Below, piece after piece: positions 51,127 through 59,598 of a stretch of 60,081 nucleotides of DNA (position 1 is the first letter of the stretch; each line of letters begins with the position of its first letter). The stretch is from Candidatus Bathyarchaeota archaeon (GTDB taxonomy: Archaea > Thermoproteota > Bathyarchaeia > Bathyarchaeales > Bathycorpusculaceae). The position numbers and the translations under genes were made by a program. The notes beneath the pieces were generated by a model, which was not told the DNA's origin, ran no database searches, and worked only from the letters and a program-made list of their open reading frames with translations. The stretch covers positions 1-60,081 of the forward strand of contig JANXET010000010.1 of NCBI GenBank assembly GCA_025058315.1. The letters run 5' to 3'.

Positions 51127-51601
51127 GTGCTTTCCCTTCAGCTATAACCTCTTTCTCAGCGAGGATGTAAACATAACCCTTATCCGTTTTCCAGCGTTTA
51201 ACTCTGCCCTCTTTCACAAGTTTCAAAAGCTCCTGAGATAGGGTGCTTCCAGAGTAGCATATTTCATTGGCTTCAAGCGCCTCCTTAAGTTCAGCCAGGG
51301 TTCTCGGCCGCCACTTCCCCCAATCGCTTTCCAAAACCTTCAGCAGCGCCTCGCTGCATCCCTCAACCTTAGGCAGCCTCGGATACTTCTCCGCATTTGC
51401 CTCCCTAACCGTGGCGGCGATTGTTTTAACAGAAACCGCAGAGACCGCTGGTTTTAAACATTTTAAAGCTTTACTCAAGTTTGGCATAAGCTGGGGCAGT
51501 TCCTTTATGGTTTCCATGACCTCTTCTCGGGAGCCCTTAACCTCCACCTCATACTCGCCGACTCTAACCCTAAGGGTGAACTCTTTCTCCGCCGTCTCCA
51601 C
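51113..51601 (-). CDS. Small winged-helix protein with N-terminal beta module (family member 2)
   Basis: 162 residues. FTLRVRVGEYEVEVKGSREE then VMETIKELPQLM is the clearest copy of the module shared by four genes in this window. A linker (about 45-80) leads to LLKVLESDWGKWRPRTLAEL, KEALEANEICYSGSTLSQEL, LKLVKEGRVKRW and GYVYIL, a winged helix most like the gene at 47217. First gene of a three-gene minus-strand operon. Function unknown. Confidence 0.6.
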   Translation of the reverse strand: METAEKEFTLRVRVGEYEVEVKGSREEVMETIKELPQLMPNLSKALKCLKPAVSAVSVKTIAATVREANAEKYPRLPKVEGCSEALLKVLESDWGKWRPRTLAELKEALEANEICYSGSTLSQELLKLVKEGRVKRWKTDKGYVYILAEKEVIAEGKAHGEG

Positions 51602-51723
51602 GTTTATCCCAGAATATAAATGACATTTTCCCCTTTTAGAATTTGCGCGGCTCCCAATATTGCGCCTACCAGAATATCAGTTTTTAATAACCCTCCTCTA
51701 TCCGATGATTCACGGATGATGAT

Positions 51724-52245
51724 ATGAATAAACGTGGAATAGGAATTTGGCTTTCAAGCCTTCTAACGGCTTTAGCCACGGCGCATTTGTTAGATGCTTT
51801 AAATGTTATGTTCCATAATGCTCAAACCTTTATGCTGCGCTTGTACCTCTTACCCAGTGAGACCATTCAAACAATAAATCCTCATTCATACTTAATATTA
51901 AGCGCTCATGCAGCAGTCATATTCTGGTGCATGACTTGTGTCACGTTTTTCAAAAGTCCAATAGAGAGCTTCTTCAGCAAAATCCTATCTGAAGCCAAGT
52001 ATGAAAATGCTGCTGAAAATCAGCTTCTTGAAAGAAAAAGCGAAATGTTGGATGCAATAAACGAGACAGTAGAGTTAAGCCATGCCTTGATATCCCAGAT
52101 TCGCGACATAATATGCAGCGTTAGAGCTGAAGTGAGGGAAATACGGAACATACGAGAGAGTATTGAGAAAATGGAGAACGAGATAATCCAGGTTAAGGCT
52201 GAACTGAAAAGTCTCAAAATGAGAGTTTTTGCAGTTTCCTTCTAA
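51724..52245 (+). CDS. Membrane-anchored coiled-coil protein of unknown function
   Basis: 173 residues. Two hydrophobic segments (about residues 8-30 and 58-80) are followed by a long charged helix from about 95 to the end (ENQLLERKSEMLDAINETVEL, REIRNIRESIEKMENEIIQV), predicted to be a coiled coil. I recognise no family. Its last 32 bases overlap the convergent gatE gene. A structural or scaffold role at the membrane is possible. Confidence 0.55.
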   Translation: MNKRGIGIWLSSLLTALATAHLLDALNVMFHNAQTFMLRLYLLPSETIQTINPHSYLILSAHAAVIFWCMTCVTFFKSPIESFFSKILSEAKYENAAENQLLERKSEMLDAINETVELSHALISQIRDIICSVRAEVREIRNIRESIEKMENEIIQVKAELKSLKMRVFAVSF

Positions 52246-54109
52246 TAATTTCACTTACAAGATCAGCGTTAGCTCTACCTCTAACCTCCCTCATAACTAT
52301 GCCCATTATCTGGCTGAACGCTTTTCCACCGCTTTTCTCTATTAGGCTCTTGTTAGAGGCTATCGCTTTGTCAATTACTTCTTCAAGCTCATCCATTGAT
52401 AAGGTCCTCAAACCCAAAGCATCAATGGCTTCTTTCAAGCTTCGTCCCTCGTTTCTTAAAAGCCAAGATGCCGCATCCTGAAGAGCCTCCTTAGCCAGTT
52501 CACCTGACCCCACAGCCCTAAACATTTCCCTTATAATGCTTTCAGACAGCCTTTCAACAGGCGCTCCTTCGCGTTTCAGAGCCTTAACAGTTTCAGTTAA
52601 AAATACAGCTACAGTAGTCGGTGAGACCTTGCTCTCATTTACTATAGTTTCGAAAAGCTCCGCAACCCCTGCATCCATAACCTGCGATGCCAGCTTCTGG
52701 TTTAGACGGTAATCCTTCATCAGACGCTGCAGCTTTTGTTCCGGAGGCTCTGGAAGGCTGGCAAAGATCTTTCTAATTAGTTGCTCGGTTACCTGGATTG
52801 GCGGTATGTCTGTTTCAGGGTACATGCGTGCAGCTCCTGGGCGCGGCCTCATATAGCGTGTTGTCCCATCTGGGTTTGCAGCTCTCGTCTCCTCAGGTAC
52901 ACCCTTTAAGGCTTCACGAGCTCTTTCAAGCACAGCCCTTAGAGCGTCTTTCGCATTCTCCAAAGTGTCCACTACAAATACAACTGCGTCCTTTTCACCT
53001 GCGTCAACATGCTTCTTCAACATGCTAACTTCTTGAACTGTTATCCCATAGGCTGGAAGCTCATCAGTGTGAAATATTCCGCCAACCCTTCCCCAGAAGC
53101 GGGCCCTGTCAGCCATTTCTGTTCCTAGGCGTATTCCTGGCATAAGTTCTCTACCTAGGAAGCCGCTGAATTTTGGAAGCTTAACTGCAAGCACCCTTTG
53201 CCCTTTATCCAATGATTTACGGATAACTTTACATTGTGTTTCCCTGAAAACTTCAGTTACATCATAAAATTCCTCTTGAAGGTCTTCCTCTCTAGCGCCT
53301 GTCTGTCCAAGTTCTCGGCTGATTTTTATGAGGTTAAGCTGCCTCTGAACTTCGTATTCAACCACGAGGGGTATAAGCTCCAGCTCCTGCACACCCTTAA
53401 TTTCGGTTAGGGCGCCGCCGGCTATGGAAATGTTCAAGTCTTGACGTATAGTTCCGAGACCGCGTCTAACCTTTCCAGTCGCCCTAAGTATCTTCCCTAT
53501 GGCTAGAGCAACTTCCCCCGCTTCTTCAGGCGTATTTATCACCGGAGCTGTAGCTATTTCTATTAAGGGTATGCCTAGGCGGTCTATCCTATAACGGATA
53601 AGTGTACCCTCCTCGCCTGTTTTTCGCGCCGCATCCTCTTCTAGACTAACATGTTGTATGGGGACCCTTTTACCTCCAACCTTTATTTCGCCGTTCAGAG
53701 CCACTACACATGTTCTCTGAAATCCTGTAGTATTGGAGCCATCTATGACGGTTTTGCGCATGGTGTGAATTTCATCCACGGGTTTAGCGTTCATCATAAG
53801 CGCCGCTGTTAGGGCTATTTCTAGAGCTTCAATGCTTAGCGGATGCGGCGGCTCCTCATCCATCTCCACAAGACATGAGGTTTCTGAATCCGCTTCATAG
53901 AGTACTCTGACACCTTTTTGGAACTCGAAATAGGCTGCGGGATCTATTTGGCCCAGCTCACTTTGAGTAGGCCTTAAGCGCCTTAGGAAAGTGAATTCAG
54001 GTTCACCTTTGAAGAGTTCAGGCTTACATGAGCAGAAGAGCTTCGTAGAGGTGTCCAGCTGCTGATGTATTTCAAGCCCTACTTTCAAACCAATTTCTTC
54101 ATAATTCAT
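52214..54109 (-). CDS. gatE: Glutamyl-tRNA(Gln) amidotransferase subunit E
   Basis: tRNA-binding kinase subunit of the archaeal GatDE enzyme that converts Glu-tRNA(Gln) to Gln-tRNA(Gln). GLKVGLEIHQQLDT opens the GatB/E cradle domain, with CSCKPELF and RPTQSELGQID-type zinc region; GTIRQDLNISIAGG, an inserted AspRS-like domain (about 280-400) and the YqeY-like tail (ADLVSEIIRRKL) follow. ATG 54109 (MNYEEIGLKVG) is chosen because family N-termini begin there; an upstream in-frame start at 54175 would overlap gatD by 38 bases. Its presence implies an archaeal route to Gln-tRNA. Confidence 0.93.
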   Translation of the reverse strand: MNYEEIGLKVGLEIHQQLDTSTKLFCSCKPELFKGEPEFTFLRRLRPTQSELGQIDPAAYFEFQKGVRVLYEADSETSCLVEMDEEPPHPLSIEALEIALTAALMMNAKPVDEIHTMRKTVIDGSNTTGFQRTCVVALNGEIKVGGKRVPIQHVSLEEDAARKTGEEGTLIRYRIDRLGIPLIEIATAPVINTPEEAGEVALAIGKILRATGKVRRGLGTIRQDLNISIAGGALTEIKGVQELELIPLVVEYEVQRQLNLIKISRELGQTGAREEDLQEEFYDVTEVFRETQCKVIRKSLDKGQRVLAVKLPKFSGFLGRELMPGIRLGTEMADRARFWGRVGGIFHTDELPAYGITVQEVSMLKKHVDAGEKDAVVFVVDTLENAKDALRAVLERAREALKGVPEETRAANPDGTTRYMRPRPGAARMYPETDIPPIQVTEQLIRKIFASLPEPPEQKLQRLMKDYRLNQKLASQVMDAGVAELFETIVNESKVSPTTVAVFLTETVKALKREGAPVERLSESIIREMFRAVGSGELAKEALQDAASWLLRNEGRSLKEAIDALGLRTLSMDELEEVIDKAIASNKSLIEKSGGKAFSQIMGIVMREVRGRANADLVSEIIRRKLQKLSF

Positions 54110-54137
54110 TCTAACATGGTCCCCCTTAGTAGGCAGT

Positions 54138-55481
54138 TCAATTGTATAGCGTTCGATCAGCGATTTCCCCGGCAATATTCATTTCCAAGAGCCTTTTCGC
54201 CTCCTCTAGGCTGCTTGTCTGCCCGAAAATCCACATCAACTTAACCACCGCTGTTTCAGCCATCATATCCGCCAGCGGGATCACACCTAGCGCCTGCAGG
54301 TCTCGTCCTGTATCGTAAACGTTCATGTTTACCCGTCCCCACACGCACTGTGAAGCCATGGCTACCAGCACACCCTTATCAACGGCCCGCCGTATAGATT
54401 CAAAACACCGCCTTCCCACATGGCCTAGCCCCGTGCCTTCAAGCACTATTGCCCTGCAGCCTTCATCTACATACCAGTCTATAACAGCCGGGTTTATGCC
54501 TGGATAGAACTTTATCATAGCCACCTTTTCGCTGAAGCTGGGTTTCAGCAGGAGCTTCTTCGAAGAGTCGCGTTTCTGATAATTTTCCGTTAGCATCAGA
54601 ATCTTATCACCTTCCACCCTTGCTATGGGCTGAGCATTTATGGACTTAAAAGCATCTCTTCGACTTGTGTGGCACTTGCGCACGCGGGTACCTCTGTGGA
54701 TGGCTATGGAAATGTCCGATGTGGTTTCATGCATTGCTACGGCAACTTCAGCGAATGGCGCCTGCGCCGCGGCTAGAACCGCGGCCATTAAGTTTGAGGC
54801 TGCATCTGAGCTTGGGCGGTCTGAGGAACGCTGTGAACCGACAAAAACCACTGGAACGGGCAAGTTTTGCAGTGCGAAGCTTAGGGCTGCAGCCGAATAA
54901 CCCATGGTATCAGTTCCATGAGCTATGACAACGCCGTCAACACCATTCGCAATTTGAGCTGCTACAGCCTTAGCCATCTCCGACCAATGGGCTGGCGTGA
55001 TGTTCTCACTGTATAGGCTGAATAGTATCTGCGTGTCAATGCGCGCTATATTGCTTAATTCAGGAACTACACTGTAGAGATCGCTTGCCGACAAAGCCGG
55101 ACGAACAGCTCCAGTCCTATAATCCACACGGCTGGCAATAGTGCCGCCAGTGCTAATAATGGCAACTTTCGGCAAGGCGGGTTTTTGTTCCGGCAAAGGC
55201 GGGGCCACAAACGCAGGCTTTTCACCCTTACCAATTTTCTCTATGCGGGTTTCAGGGGTTATCTGCACGCCAATATTGTAACCGCTCCGTAACTTAATCA
55301 CAATATGGGCTTCATCACCGTACTCGGAACGCGGAATGAGGATGCCTTCGTAAGTTTGGGTTCCTTTTGTTATGCAGATTAAGTCGCCTATTTCTGCTTC
55401 GATTTTTTTAAGCGCTTCAAAGGCTAAACCTCTATATCCTGAAAGCTCCTCATTTTCGCTCATGCCGCGGTTCTCCAGCAT
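54138..55481 (-). CDS. gatD: Glutamyl-tRNA(Gln) amidotransferase subunit D
   Basis: L-asparaginase-like subunit that releases ammonia from Gln or Asn for GatE. Residues 25-85 form the N-terminal barrel (GDLICITKGTQTYEGILIPR), then VAIISTGGTIASRVDYRTGAV carries the catalytic Thr loop, IAHGTDTMGYSAAALSF the second Thr/Asp motif, and FVGSQRSSDRPSSDAASNL a family signature. At 447 residues it is normal. The first Met of several is used here; MSENEEL at 55463 is an alternative. gatE lies immediately downstream. Confidence 0.93.
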   Translation of the reverse strand: MLENRGMSENEELSGYRGLAFEALKKIEAEIGDLICITKGTQTYEGILIPRSEYGDEAHIVIKLRSGYNIGVQITPETRIEKIGKGEKPAFVAPPLPEQKPALPKVAIISTGGTIASRVDYRTGAVRPALSASDLYSVVPELSNIARIDTQILFSLYSENITPAHWSEMAKAVAAQIANGVDGVVIAHGTDTMGYSAAALSFALQNLPVPVVFVGSQRSSDRPSSDAASNLMAAVLAAAQAPFAEVAVAMHETTSDISIAIHRGTRVRKCHTSRRDAFKSINAQPIARVEGDKILMLTENYQKRDSSKKLLLKPSFSEKVAMIKFYPGINPAVIDWYVDEGCRAIVLEGTGLGHVGRRCFESIRRAVDKGVLVAMASQCVWGRVNMNVYDTGRDLQALGVIPLADMMAETAVVKLMWIFGQTSSLEEAKRLLEMNIAGEIADRTLYN

Positions 55482-55606
55482 TTTTGAAAGTTCTCTTAAT
55501 CTAGTGGTGTTTTCCGACGCTTAATAATAATTTTTGCATACGAGGCAATTATTATATAGGGTTCACTAATTTCTGGATCAATAGCTAACATTTCTTCTGC
55601 GAACGG

Positions 55607-56167
55607 CTATTTTCGAACCAGTTCTTTTGTCCAGTTTCTAATAGCTTGCAGGTCTCGTGTATCATAGATTCCAGACTTTGCTTCTTTGAATCCTTCTGCT
55701 TCCAGTTGTTTTTTCAATGGTTGCATAAACTTTCTTGACCACCAAGGCATTTTATTGAAATTGTAAATTCCCCCGAATAGTCCCATGGCTACAGGATTCA
55801 AACCATATTTGGCGGCTTTTTCCTCAAGATATTTTCTTCTTGCTTCCTGGACAATTTTGGTTTTCTCCTCTTCCTTTTCGGTTAAAGGATGCGCGTCTCC
55901 GCAGCAAACAAATAATGCAAGCTTCTTCTCTCTCAACTTTTCTGAAAATCTTTTTAGGAATTTTTCAGACTCTTCTGTCCATTTATGGTTTTGGATTCCG
56001 CTGCCCACTATAATAAGTTGGTAATCAGCTATATCCCCTAACTTTTCCGCTTTAGCGTCAACTGCCTTTACGTGAAATCCATCATCTTGTAAAACATCAG
56101 CAATATCCTTTGCAGTGCTTTCTGCAGCTCCGTACCTGGTTCCGTAAACAATTAGAACATTAACCAT
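55607..56167 (-). CDS. Flavodoxin-domain protein
   Basis: VNVLIVYGTRYGAAESTAKDIADVL is the FMN phosphate loop of flavodoxins, and LIIVGSGIQNHKWTEES and ALFVCCGDAHPL are the other FMN loops. The arrangement (186 residues, KFMQPLKKQ and RDLQAIRNWTKEL tail) resembles the HemG-like/flavodoxin domain group rather than short electron-transfer flavodoxins. Role unknown; possible electron carrier or menaquinone-independent oxidoreductase. Confidence 0.82.
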   Translation of the reverse strand: MVNVLIVYGTRYGAAESTAKDIADVLQDDGFHVKAVDAKAEKLGDIADYQLIIVGSGIQNHKWTEESEKFLKRFSEKLREKKLALFVCCGDAHPLTEKEEEKTKIVQEARRKYLEEKAAKYGLNPVAMGLFGGIYNFNKMPWWSRKFMQPLKKQLEAEGFKEAKSGIYDTRDLQAIRNWTKELVRK

Positions 56168-56318
56168 GGATTTGGCATCCTAGCATATACCTATCACAGC
56201 GCGAGCCAGTAGAATAAGTTGAAAATTTTATAAAGGTAAACTTCATTTTCGGCACATTCTAGTTTATGTTATTCGTCGTATTTAAGACTATGGGGCTTTA
56301 TTCGGCTCTGTAAAATAA

Positions 56319-57914
56319 CTAGGCTTTCAGCAGCTTTGACATGTATGGTCCTTCGTACATGTATCCGAACCTTTTATAGTATTGTTTTGTTCCTAGGGCG
56401 CTTATAACTAGGATTTTTTTGAAGCCGTATTCTTGGCAGGTTATGCGTTCTGCTTCAGCGAGCAAAATACTTCCACAACCCTTGTGCTGCCAAACCTTTT
56501 GTAAGCGCTTTCCAACTGGCACAACTGGTCCATAAACATGAAGCTCCCGTATTATGCCGCATGGCTGCTGCTTTATCTCCAGCCTATGCGCCTTCTCAGA
56601 CGGTATTCTCAATCTCAAATAACCTATCAAAACGTCGTTTTCCAAGTCTTCTGCCGAGATGAATATTTCCTCGCCCTCTGATGCCGCGTAGCTGGTCGTT
56701 AGAATTTTCACTTTCTCCGGGTTCGGTTTCACGCCGTCAGCCATTAGCCTATGCCCCACTTCGCGGCATCTTATACAGCGACACCTTAACCCTTTTGCTT
56801 TCAGTTTCTGCTGAACTAATTGGCGGAGGTTGCTCCTGTTCACACCTGCCACGATCAGGGGCGCTGGGATGTCGCGCTGTACACGCATTATGCGAACCCA
56901 AGGTGGAATGATACGCTTAACTTCAGCTATGAGTTCAGCGGCCTCCTCAGTGGTATATGGTCTATACTTGCCTTGAAGATACCACTCGTAGACTTTTGTG
57001 CCCTTCAAAACAAGGCATGGATAAATCTTAATCATGTCAGGCCTGTACTCCGTGTTATTAAAAATCATTTGAAAGGCTTCAAGATCCTTTTCCCAGTTTG
57101 ATCCTGGAAGCCCCGGCATCATGTGATAGGCAACCTTCACGCCTGCATCTTTCAGTATGCGTGTAGCCTCAACCACATCTTTGACCGTGTGTTTTCTGCC
57201 GATCAGCTGATAAATTTTGTCATCTGGATTTTGCACTCCCAGTTCCACTCTTGTAGCGCCCATGCTCAGCAATAGGTCCACATGTCTTTCTTTAGCCCAG
57301 TCAGGGCGGGTTTCAACCGTTATGCCTACATTACGTATCCTGCTTGTTTCAGCAAGTCTCTTGGCTTCCTCAAGGTTTTCAGACTCAAATCCGGTTATAG
57401 CGTCAAGACACCGCTTTATGAACCATGTCTGGTATTCCAGAGGTGCGGCTGGAAAGGTTCCGCCCATAATTATCAACTCTATTTTATCAACCAGATGTCC
57501 TATGGTCTCCAGCTGCTCAATGCGAGCTTTAACCTGCAGATACGGGTCAAAATTGTGCTGTAGACCTCGCATAGTCGCTGGCTCAAAACCGGTATAACTT
57601 TGAGGCACGCCATGTGCTGGTCCCCCGGGACAGTAGGCGCATGGTTCAGGTTGAGGACATGGGTTCGGCTGCGTCATAACTGCAACTACTGTAACGCCTG
57701 AAATTGTTCTGGTAGCTTTTCTTCGCAGAACTGAAAGAAGCTTTTGCCTCTCCTCCAGCTTCATGGCTGCAATTATCTCAGGGTTTGAGGGAATCCTTGA
57801 AAGTCTATGCTTTGCGGCTGCCTGTAATTTGATGCGGCTGACATCCTCTGGACGAATTTCAGGAAGTTCCATCAAATTCTCTATTATCTCTCGAATAGCT
57901 TCATCCGCGCCCAA
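56319..57914 (-). CDS. elp3: tRNA uridine(34) acetyltransferase Elp3
   Basis: Radical SAM/GNAT enzyme that makes the carboxymethyl-type modification of wobble U34. After a helical N-terminus, TQPNPCPQPEPCAYCPGG (about residues 81-98) holds the three radical-SAM cluster Cys. KIELIIMGGTFPAAPLEYQ, GITVETRPDWA and ELGVQNPDDKIYQLIGRKH are barrel motifs; CRCIRCREVG is the zinc site. The C-terminal GNAT domain (about 400-531) has QHKGCGSILLAEAERI and YYKRFGYMYEGPYMSK. It is a stand-alone archaeal Elp3. Confidence 0.95.
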   Translation of the reverse strand: MGADEAIREIIENLMELPEIRPEDVSRIKLQAAAKHRLSRIPSNPEIIAAMKLEERQKLLSVLRRKATRTISGVTVVAVMTQPNPCPQPEPCAYCPGGPAHGVPQSYTGFEPATMRGLQHNFDPYLQVKARIEQLETIGHLVDKIELIIMGGTFPAAPLEYQTWFIKRCLDAITGFESENLEEAKRLAETSRIRNVGITVETRPDWAKERHVDLLLSMGATRVELGVQNPDDKIYQLIGRKHTVKDVVEATRILKDAGVKVAYHMMPGLPGSNWEKDLEAFQMIFNNTEYRPDMIKIYPCLVLKGTKVYEWYLQGKYRPYTTEEAAELIAEVKRIIPPWVRIMRVQRDIPAPLIVAGVNRSNLRQLVQQKLKAKGLRCRCIRCREVGHRLMADGVKPNPEKVKILTTSYAASEGEEIFISAEDLENDVLIGYLRLRIPSEKAHRLEIKQQPCGIIRELHVYGPVVPVGKRLQKVWQHKGCGSILLAEAERITCQEYGFKKILVISALGTKQYYKRFGYMYEGPYMSKLLKA

Positions 57915-57974
57915 GCTGGGACAACCACCATAAACTATTATTCAGGGACAGATAAATGAAACTAGCCTGCAATC

Positions 57975-58175
57975 CTACATTATCCTGTCTAAGAAGTAGT
58001 AGAACGCTGTTGAAATTATCTCTATCACCAATACAGCCGTTATTGACCCGGAGAGTTCCCCCGTCATAAAGTAGGTTACTGATAAGGCAACTGGGTCAAC
58101 AATAAGCCGATATATAAGCGCCTTCTTCAGGCTTGTCCGCCGCGAGCGGGAAATTGGCTTTTCATCCGCACCCAA
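57975..58175 (-). CDS. DUF2061 small membrane protein
   Basis: A 66-residue protein with a basic N-terminus (RSRRTSLKKALIYRLIVDPV) and two hydrophobic segments, ending in FYYFLDRIM. The pattern fits DUF2061: a K/R-rich entry, ALxYR-type start to the first helix, TGELSGSITAV between helices and a YY motif. The function of the family is unknown. It follows the S30e gene by 27 bases on the same strand. Confidence 0.65.
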   Translation of the reverse strand: MGADEKPISRSRRTSLKKALIYRLIVDPVALSVTYFMTGELSGSITAVLVIEIISTAFYYFLDRIM

Positions 58176-58202
58176 CCAAACATTGTTAAAAGTTTTAATC
58201 CG

Positions 58203-58370
58203 CTAAGCCGTGATCCAGTTCTGGCCCGGTTTCCTCTGAAGCATCACACGCTTCTCATAGTTACGCTTGTTCCTAAACCTGGGCTGTGGACTTTTCTTTT
58301 GTGCAGGTTGAATCTTTGGAGTTTGCGATCTAACCTTACCTGCTTTTGAAAGCGAACCATGCGTCGGCAT
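58203..58370 (-). CDS. rps30e: Ribosomal protein S30e
   Basis: A short 55-residue gene. The translation begins [20 protein letters not shown] and continues through [13 protein letters not shown] to a GQNW ending, the complete S30e pattern. It is a small-subunit protein shared by archaea and eukaryotes. A TATA-like element near 58411-58419 (ggtttaag on the minus strand) lies upstream in the region shared with the divergent tRNA-Leu. The stop is TAG at 58203-58205. Confidence 0.93.
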   Translation of the reverse strand: MPTHGSLSKAGKVRSQTPKIQPAQKKSPQPRFRNKRNYEKRVMLQRKPGQNWITA

Positions 58371-58410
58371 CCAAATTCAACCTCCGAAAACCACACATAC
58401 AAAACGCAAC

Positions 58411-58434
58411 TCTTAAACCTTTCCTATAAAAGCT
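58411..58434. promoter_or_regulatory. Shared promoter region of tRNA-Leu and S30e
   Basis: cttaaac (about 58412-58418) is about 27 bases before the tRNA 5' end; read on the other strand it gives gtttaag about 42 bases before the S30e ATG. A second TATA-like tataaaag follows at 58425-58432. Assignment is by spacing only. Confidence 0.4.
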
Positions 58435-58444
58435 CATATAATGA

Positions 58445-58553
58445 GCAGGGGTAGCCAAGCCTGGCCAAAGGCGCAGAGTCGCCGTTAAAGCGACGCGGCT
58501 GCTTCAGGAGCCTGTCCCATAGGGGTTCGTGGGTTCAAATCCCACCCCCTGCA
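58445..58553 (+). tRNA. tRNA-Leu(CAG) with a 24-base intron in the anticodon stem
   Basis: Acceptor gcagggg (58445-58451) pairs with cccctgc (58546-58552), followed by A; CCA is not fully encoded. D arm, a long class II variable arm (tcccataggggttc region) and T arm gtggg/cccac are clear. Removing 58477-58500 joins cag to gc and gives anticodon stem caggc/gcctg with loop ttcagga: T33, anticodon CAG, Leu. The intron holds a gtcgc/gcgac hairpin, and flanking gcag/ctgc can pair to form a bulge-helix-bulge-like site. The split is near position 29/30, not the usual 37/38. A tyrosine recombinase gene abuts the 3' end. Confidence 0.88.
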
Positions 58554-59455
58554 CCTTTATCGAACCTACTGCAGTTTTTAGCAATGCTAAACTTGTAGAG
58601 TTTGGAATGTGGCTGCTTAGGAAAGGCAACAGGGAGAGCACTGTTCAGAGAAAGCTGAAGTATCTTAAGGAGTTGAAGGGTTCTCCAGAGCAGATGTTCG
58701 CTCAAGTTTTAGCTAAAGACTGGAGTGATAAAAGTAAGGAGTGCGCTTTGGAGGCTGTTAGGCAATATGCAGAGTTTCTAGGAGTATCAGTAAAGAAGCC
58801 AAAGTTTAGAGCTTACGACAATAGGGAGCTTTATGTTCCAAATCCTTTAATGGTTAAACAGTTTCTTTATAGGGTTAGAAACCTTCAGCTTAGAGCTTCT
58901 ATATTAATTGCTATTGAAACTGGAGCTTCAGCCTCAGAGGTTTGGAGATTAACATGGAGAGACGTGAACCTTCAAGGCAGAACTTTAACTGTTACTGGAG
59001 TGAAGGGACATAGAACATGGACATATCCAATAAGCAACGAGCTTACAACTTTGCTTCTTCAACTTCCAAAGGATGGAGAGAGAATATTCAAGTTCAAAAC
59101 TCCACGATATTTGAATGATGCGCTCTGGAGATATAAGCAAATATTAGCTAGAGAAACTGGAAACAGCGATTTTCTTAAAATCCATTTTCACACGTTTAGG
59201 CATTTTGCAATTAGCTGGAGATACTTTAAGACTAAGGATATTGTGGAAACTCAGAGGTTTGCTAGGCATTGCAACATTCAGAACACGCTTAGGTATGTGC
59301 ATATTGTTAAGGCATGGGTTAGAGAGAACGAGTTTGAAGTGGTTTATGCAGACAGTAAAGAGGAGCTTACCAAATACCTAAGCGAAGGATACGAGCTGGT
59401 GGCTAAAACTGAATGGGGATATTGCCTAAGAAAGCCGAAAATGCTTCTTAGCTGA
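58529..59455 (+). CDS. Tyrosine recombinase (integrase), probable C-terminal part of an SSV-type gene
   Basis: Site-specific recombinase. The open frame begins inside the T arm of tRNA-Leu (GTG 58529, encoding VGSNPTPCT) and runs on without a stop. The core-binding domain (LVEFGMWLLRKG, STVQRKLKYLKELKG) begins before the first ATG at 58607, so ATG 58607 would truncate it. The catalytic domain has HTFRHFAISWRYF (HxxR), ARHCNIQNTLRYVHI (second His and Tyr). The box I position usually reading GxRxxE is GASASE here, so the first catalytic Arg seems missing. Geometry matches an element integrated into the tRNA with the integrase gene cut at the att site. Confidence 0.78.
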   Translation: MGSNPTPCTFIEPTAVFSNAKLVEFGMWLLRKGNRESTVQRKLKYLKELKGSPEQMFAQVLAKDWSDKSKECALEAVRQYAEFLGVSVKKPKFRAYDNRELYVPNPLMVKQFLYRVRNLQLRASILIAIETGASASEVWRLTWRDVNLQGRTLTVTGVKGHRTWTYPISNELTTLLLQLPKDGERIFKFKTPRYLNDALWRYKQILARETGNSDFLKIHFHTFRHFAISWRYFKTKDIVETQRFARHCNIQNTLRYVHIVKAWVRENEFEVVYADSKEELTKYLSEGYELVAKTEWGYCLRKPKMLLS

Positions 59456-59493
59456 GGCTTCAAAGCCAAAGGGGCAGTAGCTCCCCATTTTCT

Positions 59494-59519
59494 GTTTACA
59501 GTTGGTGTGAACTGTAAAC
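59494..59519. repeat. Perfect 10-bp hairpin after the integrase gene
   Basis: gtttacagtt (59494-59503) and aactgtaaac (59510-59519) are exact inverted copies around a six-base loop. A second small hairpin, ctgga/tccag (59519-59533), follows, then cttttttaa at 59542-59550, which could terminate the integrase transcript. The larger hairpin may instead be a protein-binding site. Confidence 0.6.
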
Positions 59520-59598
59520 TGGAAGGGCTCCAGCTCAGGCTCTTTTTTAACGTCCAGAATAATGTACTTTAATTAAGTAAAATAAGGGAAGGATCCTC

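Noticed and set aside
58607-59455. ATG 58607 as a normal full-length integrase start
   Set aside because: It would cut off the first helix of the core-binding domain; the frame clearly continues upstream into the tRNA.
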